Source: Chrysochromulina tobinii (Eukaryota; Haptophyta; Prymnesiales; Chrysochromulinaceae). Taken from it: a DNA stretch of 17,085 nucleotides. The first letter of the stretch is position 1; each line of letters opens with the position of its first letter. The notes under the pieces are model-generated. The model made no database searches. It worked only from the letters and a program-made list of their open reading frames with translations, and was not told where the DNA came from. The translations under genes and the position numbers were made by a program. Below, one piece after another: positions 8,901 through 16,087 of the stretch. The stretch covers positions 1 through 17,085 of the forward strand of contig JWZX01000636.1 of assembly GCA_001275005.1 (NCBI GenBank), read 5' to 3'.

Positions 8901-9514
8901 CCATCTGCCACAGTGCTCCCTTGCCCGTGCCGGCCGCGGCCCTGGAGGCGATCGCAAGACTCAACCGTAGGGCGCTTGAGGCTTCAGGCACCGTCGGTAC
9001 CGCGGACGCCGGGCCGATGAGTAAGGCAGCTCGAGTGGGCCCTTCGCAGCCTAATGTCTTTGAATCAGCGAGGCAGGAGGCGGCGGCGCGTAAACTAGCC
9101 GCGCTGCGGGCAGATGCCGCGAAGGATGTGGCCGCCGGCACCCCCCTCCTACACAATGTGCACGCCTTGTGGGGGGCGCCGCCAGCACCGCCGCCGCCGC
9201 CCGCTCCGCCGCCGCCACACGCCCCGCCGACGCCCGCTCCGCCGCCGCCGCCGCATCCTGCACCGCCACTGCCGCTCGCCCCGCCGCCGTGGCACCCGCC
9301 GCCGTGGCAGCCTCCGCCGTGGCAGCCTCCGCCGTGGCAGCCTCCAGCTCCCGCGCCGCCGGCACCAACCGCACTGCCCGTGCCCGCGCCGCCTGTGTAT
9401 CCGGTGATGGAGGACGAACGCACGGCGGCATGGGCGGCGTGGTTTGCGGAGCAGCAGAGGCAACAAGCATGGGCACAATACCACTACGCGACGACGGACT
9501 TGGCACCGCAGTGA
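5954..9514 (+). CDS. UPF1/SMUBP-2-like SF1 RNA/DNA helicase
   Basis: The 1186-residue product is read from ATG 5954 (G at -3, G at +4). Coding-like sequence continues upstream to about 5892, so a short 5' exon is likely. The order is a basic KKKHKH start (possible nuclear signal), a helical N-region, a beta-barrel-like 1B segment at about 225-306, an acidic Asp/Glu stretch at about 391-435, then the helicase core. Core motifs are NESQ before Walker A GPPGTGKT (500-507), DEAT (622-625), GDQCQLPPT (647-655), QYRMHP (689-694), SIDGFQG (807-813) and NVALTRARR (839-847). All ATPase and arginine-finger positions look intact. There is no UPF1 Cys/His domain, so the closest group is SMUBP-2/IGHMBP2 or Sen1-like; the family unwinds RNA or RNA-DNA duplexes using ATP. 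The tail is proline-rich (about 938-965 and 1072-1155) with PPW[HQ]P pentapeptides, possibly binding WW, SH3 or profilin partners (inference). Confidence 0.92.
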   Translation: MGRKKKHKHSNRGRHNNLEGVQKIQNKKSKQMLKTAANAVMEFDRDMQKKVATAIQLNRPHDIESLLMLLEPTSTRGTGVVSTIKKVSTITNAFKVLIAGGRMTSAANLLQRCQAAGAGTLPLVDVVRAFDALLQTPPPSVEEVLDAAQAAARSVAGRDVSEAWLRTQLSLVLLEWLADAQARHTARERGLASALSSGSAVEGFARLRGNGKLIELSSSSTSSSRFAVRTGDTLGLAVLSDPTQPAAALVGTYPPNVARALTEAEVVSVHSGVITLKFPDGSTAAGEDFPQGCRLVAHVLATRVNLGRQLAAVASVAAASQAHRRGDAWAHPTATLGAIITASSDGLSRASIRSMSMQPWDGSGSSGSHGSSELPPAVVDHPEEVLRKYGDATDDEDGEEDDEEDGEGDEDDDEEEAAEDEDDAAEMDGDEDERLPRSSDACRPQVIANPMSRLEAEAEAEAARVHAYRYEDLSREFNESQCIAIRAATTERRSLTLIQGPPGTGKTRTALTILEAWLRGGAFRPGTILAASDSNIAVDNLLEGLARRCIRVVRLGRVDAVREDLRHFMPPRELRGVVLSPEQYNKELKRCLAQAEVVCCTTMSAGSSTMMKGLTFEGVLVDEATQATEASTLVALMRGARQLVLLGDQCQLPPTTLSRAPPGTSLDASLSLFTRLVHDGVPPLMLDTQYRMHPALSQLPSDLFYGGRLRDGTLAHERAALEGFPWPRPDVPAALIPVEGAAAGGGEITRGTSFVNVGEADAVVWAVRHLLGSRTTRPGDIGIISPYAAQVQLLRSRAELRGLEVNSIDGFQGREMELIIVSTVRTRGLGFMADARRANVALTRARRGLIVVGAPSHLARTDSAWAFWVRWARARGVVLGEQPHGEYDAAHAREASETIFAATGGGVADALEVDVDARRLTPPVAASTLLLPPPPSQMELQPPPPPSRPPPPPPPPPPPPSSRARMETRQVPAAADRAVAPPAICHSAPLPVPAAALEAIARLNRRALEASGTVGTADAGPMSKAARVGPSQPNVFESARQEAAARKLAALRADAAKDVAAGTPLLHNVHALWGAPPAPPPPPAPPPPHAPPTPAPPPPPHPAPPLPLAPPPWHPPPWQPPPWQPPPWQPPAPAPPAPTALPVPAPPVYPVMEDERTAAWAAWFAEQQRQQAWAQYHYATTDLAPQ
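9284..9343 (+). repeat. 15-bp tandem repeat encoding PPW[HQ]P
   Basis: Four head-to-tail 15-bp units (ccgccgtggcagcct and one variant, at 9284-9298, 9299-9313, 9314-9328 and 9329-9343) encode Pro-Pro-Trp-His/Gln-Pro pentapeptides in the helicase tail. The last three units are identical as DNA, which indicates recent expansion that keeps the frame. Confidence 0.95.
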
Positions 9515-9686
9515 CCACGGACCCGTGCACATCGGCGTGTTTTGACGACCCCCTGAGTGGAACCTGGAATCTCTGAGGCATTTTAGATGGATCCAAAACA
9601 AACATTTTGCACAAAAAGTTGGCCCCAAAAGCTGGGACACCAAGGTGGTGGACTCAGCACGAGCGACGCGACGCGTCAGTCCGCAT

Positions 9687-11186
9687 ATGTCTGATATCGT
9701 TGAACGTTTAGGCACCGTATGGACGCCATGGCGGCAGCGGCCCGAGGCCCTGGAGGCTGGAAAGCCCATCTACCGCGGCTATGGTGAACACGACATGGCG
9801 GCCCTGCCGGAAAAGTACCGCAGTCCCAATGGCAGCCCAACGCGCTCGCGACCAACTGTGGAAGACTACCAGCCAGTCTCTTATCAGAGCTCTGCTGAGA
9901 GCTGGGCGGGCGGTGGCATGTGGTCGGGCGGCAAGCACAACGCGGAACCGGCAAGCAGACCGCGTCCCATCGGAAAGAACCTCGGTGCCGTCTTGCAGGC
10001 GGTGGAGAAGCGTGCGGTGACACCGCCCGTCGAACGAAGGCCAACAGTGACCGCATTGACGGCCCAGCCGTCGGGTGCCCTCGAAGATATCGATGAGACC
10101 CATGAGACTGCCGCGCCGGCAGCCGCGCCGCTCTCGTCGGTGTTCGTGGTGCCGGGCACCATGGCGGTGTTCATGGAGCCCTCGACGTCAAGCGCTTCGT
10201 TGCCAACGCGGGCCATGTTCGTGGCCAGCGCGGAGGAGGAGGCGAATCAACCGCTCATGCTGCGACGTGAGAGTGATGTGATGGAGGAGGAGGGTATCAA
10301 GGCGGCGGCGCAGGTGAAGCGCACAAAGTCTTCATCTAAGGTGGTCAGGGACGATGCGTGGATGGACAAGTCGTACGCCGCACCACCGGAACCCTTCCCT
10401 CCGAAAGGCTTCGAGAAGGTCCTCGGCTCGTGCTGTGCAATCTCGTGTATCCTGCTTCTCATCTTCGGAGCTGTCGGCGGGCCTGTCGCCCAAAACTCGC
10501 CTCTCGAGGGCATCTACAAGCCCTTCCACGCCATTGACGAGATCCTCGTGGATGTGGTCACGCAGAACCCGTTCTCCCCACCATTGCCACCCTCACCGCC
10601 GCCGCCCTCGCCGTCACCGCCGCCGCCGTCACCGCCGCCACCACCCTTGCCTCCACCGCCCTCGCCGTCACCGCCACCGCCGTCGGTGCCGCCGCCACCG
10701 CCCTTGCCGCCACCACCCAGCCCGCCGCCGCCCTCGCCGAAGCCCAAGCCACCGCCGCCCTCGCCGTCCCCTGTACCGCCGCTGCCACTGCCGCCACCTT
10801 CGCCTGCACCTGACCCGCCGCCATCTCCGTCGCCGCCGTCACCGCCTTCGCCGCCGCCGCCCCCTTTTCCGCCGCCGATCACCTGCGCCGATCCCGAGGC
10901 AGAGGCCACGCTGCGTGGCTCAACTCTCGAGCTCACGTTCTGCTCGTGCCCGGGCGCGATGGCCGATGCCGACCACAATGGGCAAGGCACACTGACGACC
11001 TTTAGCATGTGCTCACTCGACATCCAGAAGCTGCTGCTCCTCAACCACCTGCTGCCGCAGGACTGCACCCCTTGCCTGCAGGGCAGCGACGCGTGCCTCA
11101 AGTGCGGCGTATCCGCGAAGACCCTCGCCGGAAGGCGCCTCGCTTCTGGGCGCCATGACGGGCGCGAGTATGGGGCGCCATCGTGA
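9687..11186 (+). CDS. Single-span membrane protein with Ser-Pro-rich stalk and Cys-rich end
   Basis: The 499-residue product is read from ATG 9687; the frame is open 14 codons further up but has only GTG there. Residues 1-240 are polar, with basic residues just before the membrane span. A single hydrophobic segment lies at about 245-268 (VLGSCCAISCILLLIFGAV). It is followed by a ~100-residue Ser-Pro/poly-Pro stretch (297-398) of the hydroxyproline-rich-glycoprotein or pherophorin type. The last 100 residues hold eight cysteines, including CSC and two C-x-x-C pairs, and a DADHNGQG segment resembling part of a calcium-binding loop. No N-terminal signal peptide is visible, so the span probably acts as a signal anchor (type II: N-terminus cytosolic, stalk and Cys domain outside). 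The likely role is at the cell surface or wall; that is inference from composition. The start lies 172 bp after the helicase stop. Confidence 0.85.
   Translation: MSDIVERLGTVWTPWRQRPEALEAGKPIYRGYGEHDMAALPEKYRSPNGSPTRSRPTVEDYQPVSYQSSAESWAGGGMWSGGKHNAEPASRPRPIGKNLGAVLQAVEKRAVTPPVERRPTVTALTAQPSGALEDIDETHETAAPAAAPLSSVFVVPGTMAVFMEPSTSSASLPTRAMFVASAEEEANQPLMLRRESDVMEEEGIKAAAQVKRTKSSSKVVRDDAWMDKSYAAPPEPFPPKGFEKVLGSCCAISCILLLIFGAVGGPVAQNSPLEGIYKPFHAIDEILVDVVTQNPFSPPLPPSPPPPSPSPPPPSPPPPPLPPPPSPSPPPPSVPPPPPLPPPPSPPPPSPKPKPPPPSPSPVPPLPLPPPSPAPDPPPSPSPPSPPSPPPPPFPPPITCADPEAEATLRGSTLELTFCSCPGAMADADHNGQGTLTTFSMCSLDIQKLLLLNHLLPQDCTPCLQGSDACLKCGVSAKTLAGRRLASGRHDGREYGAPS
10576..10881 (+). repeat. Low-complexity Ser-Pro/poly-Pro coding repeat
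   Basis: This imperfect array of ccg, cca and tcg codons encodes SPPPP-, SPSP- and PPLPPPPS-type motifs. On the opposite strand it reads as long glycine-rich open frames, which are by-products of the composition and not genes. Such tracts are prone to slippage and collapse in assembly, so the exact length may not be reliable. Confidence 0.85.
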
Positions 11187-11785
11187 GCGGGCCCGCCACG
11201 GCGCGCGGGCGAGTATCAGCTCTTCCCTCGGATTCATCGCTATGTGAAGAGGCCACGCGTGTGGAGGGGCTGAGGGACAACTTCACGGCAAATTGAGGAA
11301 GCGCAGGGCCGGCCGCTTCGGTGGAAGGAGCGTGTATGGCCGACGGCGCATCGTCCTCAACTTGATCCTCAACTTGTGACGTGTCGCTCCATGCCCCACA
11401 CGCGACACGGCGATATGGTATGCCGTTATCAGGTGTAGTATCTGACTCTCACGAATGAGAGAGAGGCGCCGCGGGCAGCTCCGCCGCGGGCCTCCCGGTC
11501 CCCGCCGGCCCGCCGGCGCGCGTAAAAGCAACCAGCCAAGGGTGATGTCAACGTAATTCAAATCGTCGTTTACGTCTAACGTCAAAATCGGTCGTACGCG
11601 TGCCCGCGCGGGACGTACACGGTGGCAAAAACGAATCGTCCCCGGGACGCGGGGAACGGAAACGTCAGCACGCGTCGCCGCCCGGCGCGGCGCCGCCGGG
11701 GGCGGCGGGCCCCGGCCGTCTCGACCGGCCGAAGACCGGCCGTCGACGGCCGTCCGGCACGCCGCCGCCGCGCCCGCCTTCGGGA
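11187..11785. other. Convergent intergenic spacer, GC-rich with palindromes
   Basis: This spacer lies between the 3' ends of two converging genes and should hold both 3' untranslated regions and termination signals. I see no gene in it. It is very GC-rich at 11465-11520 and 11640-11780. A perfect 16-base palindrome centred on gtcgac lies at 11737-11752, within a cluster of ggccg motifs just before the stop codon of the minus-strand gene. No AATAAA or TGTAA poly(A) motif stands out. Confidence 0.55.
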
Positions 11786-13159
11786 CTAAAAAGGTGATAA
11801 GAGCGCAACTGCTGGGGTGTCCGCCGCCGGCGGCGGCCGCGCTCGGCGGACGTCGGGAGTGCCGTACATGTCAAGGGAGGCGTTTGGCATCGCCTCGGCC
11901 AGTGTGGACATCGGCGTCAGCACCTGCCGGTGCTCGCGAAGCATCGATTTGTACACAAAGTCTGTCTGGTACGCGGTGCCGTGCTCAAAGATGCGCGTGG
12001 CGCTTGGGCGCGCCTTGCCAGCAGGTGTCAGAGCCGTTGCGACCGCGGCAAGCAGCGTAGGGTCGAGCGGGGTCCCCGCCAGAGAGAGTCTCTGAAGCGA
12101 GTTGCTGCGCGACGCAGCCTCACGCAACGCCTCGGCGGCGGCGACGCCGATGGGGTTGAAGGCGAGGTCGAGGTTGGTGAGGCTGCCCAGGGCGGCGCGG
12201 TGCATCAGAGCGGAGGCGAGCATGACACCGCCTGGGTTGCCTATCTCACACGACTGCAGCAGCAGCGTCTGCAGCGCACGCGACGCTTTGAGCGCGTCCG
12301 CTAGCGAACCAGCGCCCACGTCACGCACAGCATTGTGTGAGAGGTCGACAAGCGTGAGGCGCAGGTGCACGGCGATCACCTCGGCCACGAGCGACGTGCC
12401 CGCCGCACCCAGACCCGTCTTGGCCAGCCGCAGCTCGCGAAGAGCCGGGTGGCCGAAGAGCGCAGCGCACAGCCGCTGGGCACCTGTGTCGCCCAGCGCA
12501 GAGTACTCGGAGAGCTCGATCGTATTCGGCTGGCACTTGGGCAGCGCCAAGAGAAGCCTGTCCAGGCGCTGATGATTGGTTGGCGGCAGCATCGCCGCCG
12601 GATGTGCCGCTGGGACCTCTCTCCACTCTCCCTTATTGGCGATCACGGTCAGATAATGGGGCTTAAGGTCGACGTCCCACATGTTGTATTTGTGCGCCAC
12701 CTCCGGTAGACCATACATTCTCTCTACCTTGACACGCCGGCGGTCGTTCTGAAGCTCGCCACAGGGTGCCCACACTGCCGGCAGCTGCACCTGCACAGCC
12801 ACATCGCACATGACGACAGGGCCGGTCGGCCCACCCGCGAGCCACGTCCCGAGAGGGCCGAGCGAAAGCTGTGAATCGTGTGCGCGAACGTCCCTGAAAT
12901 ACGCCATGTGATCCATCGACACGGCGTTTGTTACCCATGGCAGCTGACACTGGCAACCAAAGTCAGCTGTGGACGAGGATGCCTTGGAGGGCTGCGGTGT
13001 CGAGACAGGCACTGATTCGATCCGCCGCCGAGTGCTCTCCGGTATGCCGAGCTCTTTTCGCGTGCTCTCGGGTACGCACTTCCCTATGCACTTTTTGAGC
13101 GCACGTTGAAGATACGACTCCATTATGGGTTTGCTCAACTCCGGTACTTGGCGCTCCAT
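11786..13159 (-). CDS. Leucine-rich-repeat protein, RNase-inhibitor-like
   Basis: The 457-residue product begins at an ATG in strong context (A at -3, G at +4). Residues 1-60 are basic and polar and contain a direct repeat, PESTRKELG then PESTRRRIE (30-48). Residues 65-195 form a domain I do not recognise. Residues about 196-380 carry leucine-rich repeats of the RNase-inhibitor/NLR type, with helices of about 28-residue spacing and cores such as LRELRLAKTGLG, LTLVDLSHNAVRD, LQTLLLQSCEIGN, LTNLDLAFNPIG and LQRLSLAGTPLD. The C-terminal 75 residues have no visible domain. No signal peptide, membrane span or NACHT nucleotide-binding motif is visible, so it is probably an intracellular protein-binding scaffold. 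The partner is unknown. The gene converges on the Ser-Pro-rich gene and runs in the same direction as the stress-protein gene 375 bp upstream. Confidence 0.85.
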   Translation of the reverse strand: MERQVPELSKPIMESYLQRALKKCIGKCVPESTRKELGIPESTRRRIESVPVSTPQPSKASSSTADFGCQCQLPWVTNAVSMDHMAYFRDVRAHDSQLSLGPLGTWLAGGPTGPVVMCDVAVQVQLPAVWAPCGELQNDRRRVKVERMYGLPEVAHKYNMWDVDLKPHYLTVIANKGEWREVPAAHPAAMLPPTNHQRLDRLLLALPKCQPNTIELSEYSALGDTGAQRLCAALFGHPALRELRLAKTGLGAAGTSLVAEVIAVHLRLTLVDLSHNAVRDVGAGSLADALKASRALQTLLLQSCEIGNPGGVMLASALMHRAALGSLTNLDLAFNPIGVAAAEALREAASRSNSLQRLSLAGTPLDPTLLAAVATALTPAGKARPSATRIFEHGTAYQTDFVYKSMLREHRQVLTPMSTLAEAMPNASLDMYGTPDVRRARPPPAADTPAVALLSPF

Positions 13160-13534
13160 TTTGCGTCGCGACTCAAAATGCCCACGACGGCGTTTCTAAG
13201 TTTTCGCAAATGTGGACTGTACGTTCATGTACCTATCAGTACGTCGTCGAGATTGACCACGCCAATCTCAAATGACCGTGAGCCCTGAGTCCTGAGCCCT
13301 GAGTACAGTCACACGCCGGGACACTCAAAGGGGCTCACCACCGACACATCAGTCATCACACTGACGTGTGACAGCAGCAGGGCTGTTACACCTCTAACAA
13401 CATCCGGGGACCTGGCATCTGAGCTTGACCTGAGGTGGAGAAACGCTATCCACACTCGAACGGCCGAAGGTCCGAGTGAAACTGTGCCCCCTCCACGGCC
13501 GCTCAGCGTGCGGAGCCTGGGCGGGTGAGTCCGC
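13160..13534. other. Spacer between the LRR and stress-protein genes
   Basis: Both flanking genes are on the minus strand, so this stretch must serve as the 3' end of the stress-protein gene and the 5' control region of the LRR gene. No gene is visible. An 11-base direct repeat (gagccctgagt) occurs at 13279-13289 and 13295-13305. No TATA box stands out. Confidence 0.5.
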
Positions 13535-14545
13535 TTAATTCGCAAAGTGCTTGGCGATCAGCACGTTTGCCTCCGTCGACTTAGCGACGGCGATGCTTAC
13601 TGAGCCGAGGGCGTGCCCGTGCGGCTTGACGAGCTCTGCCGAGTTGAGGATGATCAAATCTGCTAGGATCTCATCCTTATCGCAAAACTCGACGATTGCT
13701 TTATCAATCGGGCTCTTGCCAGGAGCCTCGAGGTGGAAGGTGTACGCTGGGCCCTGCTTCGCCGCCTCCGAGGTCCAGTAAGTTTTCGTCGACTCTGTGT
13801 ACGAGGTGGTTTTGATGTTGAGCAGGGCGACCTTATCCTTCGGGTTATGGAGCTTCACCGCCATGTCCAGTGTTTTGTTGGCGCCCGCGCTCGAGTTCGG
13901 GTCAGTCACGGCAGCCACGACCGACATAGCCCCTATCGAACCTGGATCGCGCCGACGGTTGAAAAAGTCTTCGCGTTCGAGGACCCCATATGCCTTTGGC
14001 TTCGTGATGATGACCGGCACCTTACATTTGGCCATGCACTCAAGTGCGACAGAGCCCGTCATTGCGGCGGGCGTCGTCTTCTTCTTCAGCTTCCACTCCT
14101 CCTCGAGGCGCATGCCACCCGCGCCCATGACCAGCATGCCGCCCTTGTCAGCCGCAGCCGCCGAGCAAAGCGTCTCGGCCAGGGATTTGCCTGTCTGGAT
14201 CTCGAGCACCTCCGCACGGTCGATGTTCATCTGAGGAAAGCAGCCCTCCTTCAGCATGGTCTCGGCATTCTTGAGCAGCGCGTTCGCTTGCGTCGCATCG
14301 AGTTTTCCAGTGCGCACGATGACCATTTTGACCTTGTCACCGGCCCTGACGTCACAGAAACAGGCTGCCAGCTTAGCAGCGCGGAAGCCCAGTTTGGAGC
14401 CGTCGATCGCGACGACAAACTTCTTCGGGAGAATGGTCTTCACAGTAGATGTGTTGCCACCCAAGCGCATGAGCTTCATCGTGGCGCCCACACTCGCCAC
14501 CGCAGTCGTACTCGCGGCTGGTTGGGCTTCTGACAAGGCGTCCAT
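13535..14545 (-). CDS. Universal stress protein with two USP domains
   Basis: The 336-residue product begins at an ATG with A at -3 and G at +4. The first USP domain (about 41-187) starts with FVVAIDGS, whose Asp48 is the usual nucleotide-contacting acid. It ends with GAGG (141-144), then TGSVALECMAKCKVPVIITK (163 onward), matching the family's G-x-x-G...G-S ATP-binding pattern but with an insert of about 19 residues instead of about 9. The second domain (about 206-334) has MSVVAAVTD, DLIILNS and LGSVSIAVAKS...VLIAK. It keeps the GS element but has NSAE where the first GxxG should be, so nucleotide binding there is doubtful. Single USP domains are about 140-160 residues, so this is a fused tandem form, probably cytosolic. 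Family members act in stress signalling; the specific role here is unknown. It lies 135 bp downstream of the coiled-coil gene. Confidence 0.9.
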   Translation of the reverse strand: MDALSEAQPAASTTAVASVGATMKLMRLGGNTSTVKTILPKKFVVAIDGSKLGFRAAKLAACFCDVRAGDKVKMVIVRTGKLDATQANALLKNAETMLKEGCFPQMNIDRAEVLEIQTGKSLAETLCSAAAADKGGMLVMGAGGMRLEEEWKLKKKTTPAAMTGSVALECMAKCKVPVIITKPKAYGVLEREDFFNRRRDPGSIGAMSVVAAVTDPNSSAGANKTLDMAVKLHNPKDKVALLNIKTTSYTESTKTYWTSEAAKQGPAYTFHLEAPGKSPIDKAIVEFCDKDEILADLIILNSAELVKPHGHALGSVSIAVAKSTEANVLIAKHFAN

Positions 14546-14680
14546 TCTGGGCAGCAGAGGTGCCGGTCGTCGGCACTGAACGGATGCGCGCGCGCCGTTC
14601 TGGGCATCAAATCTGATCCTAATGGAAAAGTTAGCTCCTCGTCAATTATATGACAAATAATGTAGAAATACTAATGGGCG
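14546..14680 (-). promoter_or_regulatory. Short shared spacer: 3' end of coiled-coil gene, 5' region of stress-protein gene
   Basis: Only 135 bp separate two minus-strand genes, so the 3' end of one and the promoter of the other must overlap or lie very close. The half next to the coiled-coil gene is AT-rich (14620-14675) and the half next to the stress gene is GC-rich with a cgcgcgcg run. No TATA box can be assigned with confidence. Confidence 0.35.
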
Positions 14681-15736
14681 CTACTTCTTCTTCTCCTTCT
14701 TCGCCTCCTTGCCACCGGCCGCCGAAGAGCCGCCCGCGCCCATGTTGGCGAGCGCCTGGGTCGCATACTTTTGCCATTCGCTTGTCTGCTTCTTCGAGGT
14801 CTTGATGATCTCATCTTTGGCAAGGGCGAGCGCCTTGAAGGACTCTGCCTTCTCCTTGGCTATCGCGAGCTCGACGCGCAGCTCCGCGATCTCGGCCTCC
14901 GCTTCCGCCAGCCGCATGGCGAGCGCCTTGGCGTCGGTGAGACCCCCCACAGACGCGCCCTCGCCGCTCACGCCCGAGCTTGCGCTAGCGAAGCGCACAG
15001 GTCCTGTTGACGACGGCGCGGTGGCTGCTGCTATCGATTCATCAAGGTGCGGTGACCCCGAGTACCGCGGCGCCGTCGCGGCATCTGCCGAAGCTCGATT
15101 CGGCGCCGTACTCAACGGCGTCAATGGCGGTGCGATCGAGGGCGCTTCAGACGGCTGCGAACCACGTAATTCGGCGAGCAGCTGTTTTGTTTGCTGATGT
15201 AGTTTATCATGCGGCAGCACCTCATCATCCACTGATCGCGGCGCCGGTGCCGATCGGGAAAGCTCGTCTCCATGATACGGCACAGCGTCCTCGTGCCCAT
15301 CTCTGTCGCCGTCGCCTTTGAAGTCTCCTTCGCCGTTACCGCCGTCGCCGCTACCGCCGTCGCCGCCGCCGAAGTCGCCATCACCGTCAGGGCTGGACGG
15401 CTTCGTTTGTTTCAGAGGTGGCCGTGGATGCAGTGGGGCCAACATGGCTGGTGGCCGCCGTGATTGCTCCGCTTGCATTCGACGTGCCGCAGCGAGCTGC
15501 TGCAACACGTGTGGTGGCTGCAGAAGGTACATGGCTTGTGTCGCTTGCGCCATTTGCGCGCTGTGTGCAGCAGCGGAGGATGCAGCCGCGTCCTGCCGCT
15601 CGCCTGCAAGAATGTATGACGGCGCGTACGGCATGCCGGCGAAATGGTTGGCATGCTGCATTGCGGCGGCGGCTGTGAGCGCCGCCGTGGCGATGCCCGC
15701 GTGCACTTCGGCTGGCAGGTCGCTCTCGTGCTGCAT
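14681..15736 (-). CDS. Ala-rich, Gly/Asp-rich coiled-coil protein
   Basis: The 351-residue product begins at the only ATG after an in-frame stop 16 codons upstream. Residues 1-100 are Ala/Met/Gln-rich and helix-prone. Residues about 117-148 are a Gly/Asp run (repeats such as DGDGD, GGDGG). Residues 150-260 are Ser/Pro/Ala-rich and probably disordered. Residues about 267-325 form a clear coiled coil (LAEAEAEIAELRVELAIAKE, then ALAKDEIIKTSKKQ). The tail from residue 343 is lysine-rich (KEAKKEKKK). No signal peptide, membrane span or enzyme motif is visible. I do not recognise a family; self-association or scaffolding through the coiled coil is an inference. The ordered composition blocks and GC-rich codon use support a real gene. 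Confidence 0.75.
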   Translation of the reverse strand: MQHESDLPAEVHAGIATAALTAAAAMQHANHFAGMPYAPSYILAGERQDAAASSAAAHSAQMAQATQAMYLLQPPHVLQQLAAARRMQAEQSRRPPAMLAPLHPRPPLKQTKPSSPDGDGDFGGGDGGSGDGGNGEGDFKGDGDRDGHEDAVPYHGDELSRSAPAPRSVDDEVLPHDKLHQQTKQLLAELRGSQPSEAPSIAPPLTPLSTAPNRASADAATAPRYSGSPHLDESIAAATAPSSTGPVRFASASSGVSGEGASVGGLTDAKALAMRLAEAEAEIAELRVELAIAKEKAESFKALALAKDEIIKTSKKQTSEWQKYATQALANMGAGGSSAAGGKEAKKEKKK

Positions 15737-16087
15737 CCCGGCTAACCCGGCGCTTCCTCTCGTCGCGCCAAGTCTCCTTTGTATGAATCATACCGGAAGG
15801 GGTGACCCGGCTCCCCCGGTGTCTTTTTACTGGCATCTGTCGTTCTCCGTTGTCTTTATACCGGCAACGGTCAGCATTTTCATCCCGGCGAGTGCCTTGC
15901 ATTTCCCACCCCCTTGCCAGAACTCGCGATGGACCTTCCCTAGATGGAAGGGGTACAACGGCTGCAACGGGTCGGACTGAGGACTTACTTGAAACAAAAC
16001 GGGGAATTTCAAAAGCCACTAGGAATTACCGGTATAAGAAAAAGAGTCCCTCGCCTTCGCGGCCAGCCGTTTGGATGTCATTGCGTT
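15737..16087 (-). promoter_or_regulatory. 5' region of the coiled-coil gene
   Basis: This holds the upstream region of the minus-strand coiled-coil gene and no supported gene. An odd palindrome (gtatga-a-tcatac) lies at 15781-15793, about 45 bp before the start codon. The hexamer taccgg occurs three times, at 15791, 15859 and 16027; the first overlaps the palindrome. These could be protein-binding sites, but nothing in the sequence proves it. Confidence 0.35.

Noticed and set aside
8065-9423. 452-residue Gly-rich minus-strand open frame
   Set aside because: The glycine runs are the complement of the helicase tail's proline codons; there is no independent motif.
10514-11101. 195-residue Gly-rich minus-strand open frame
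   Set aside because: Complement of the Ser-Pro stalk codons of the membrane protein.
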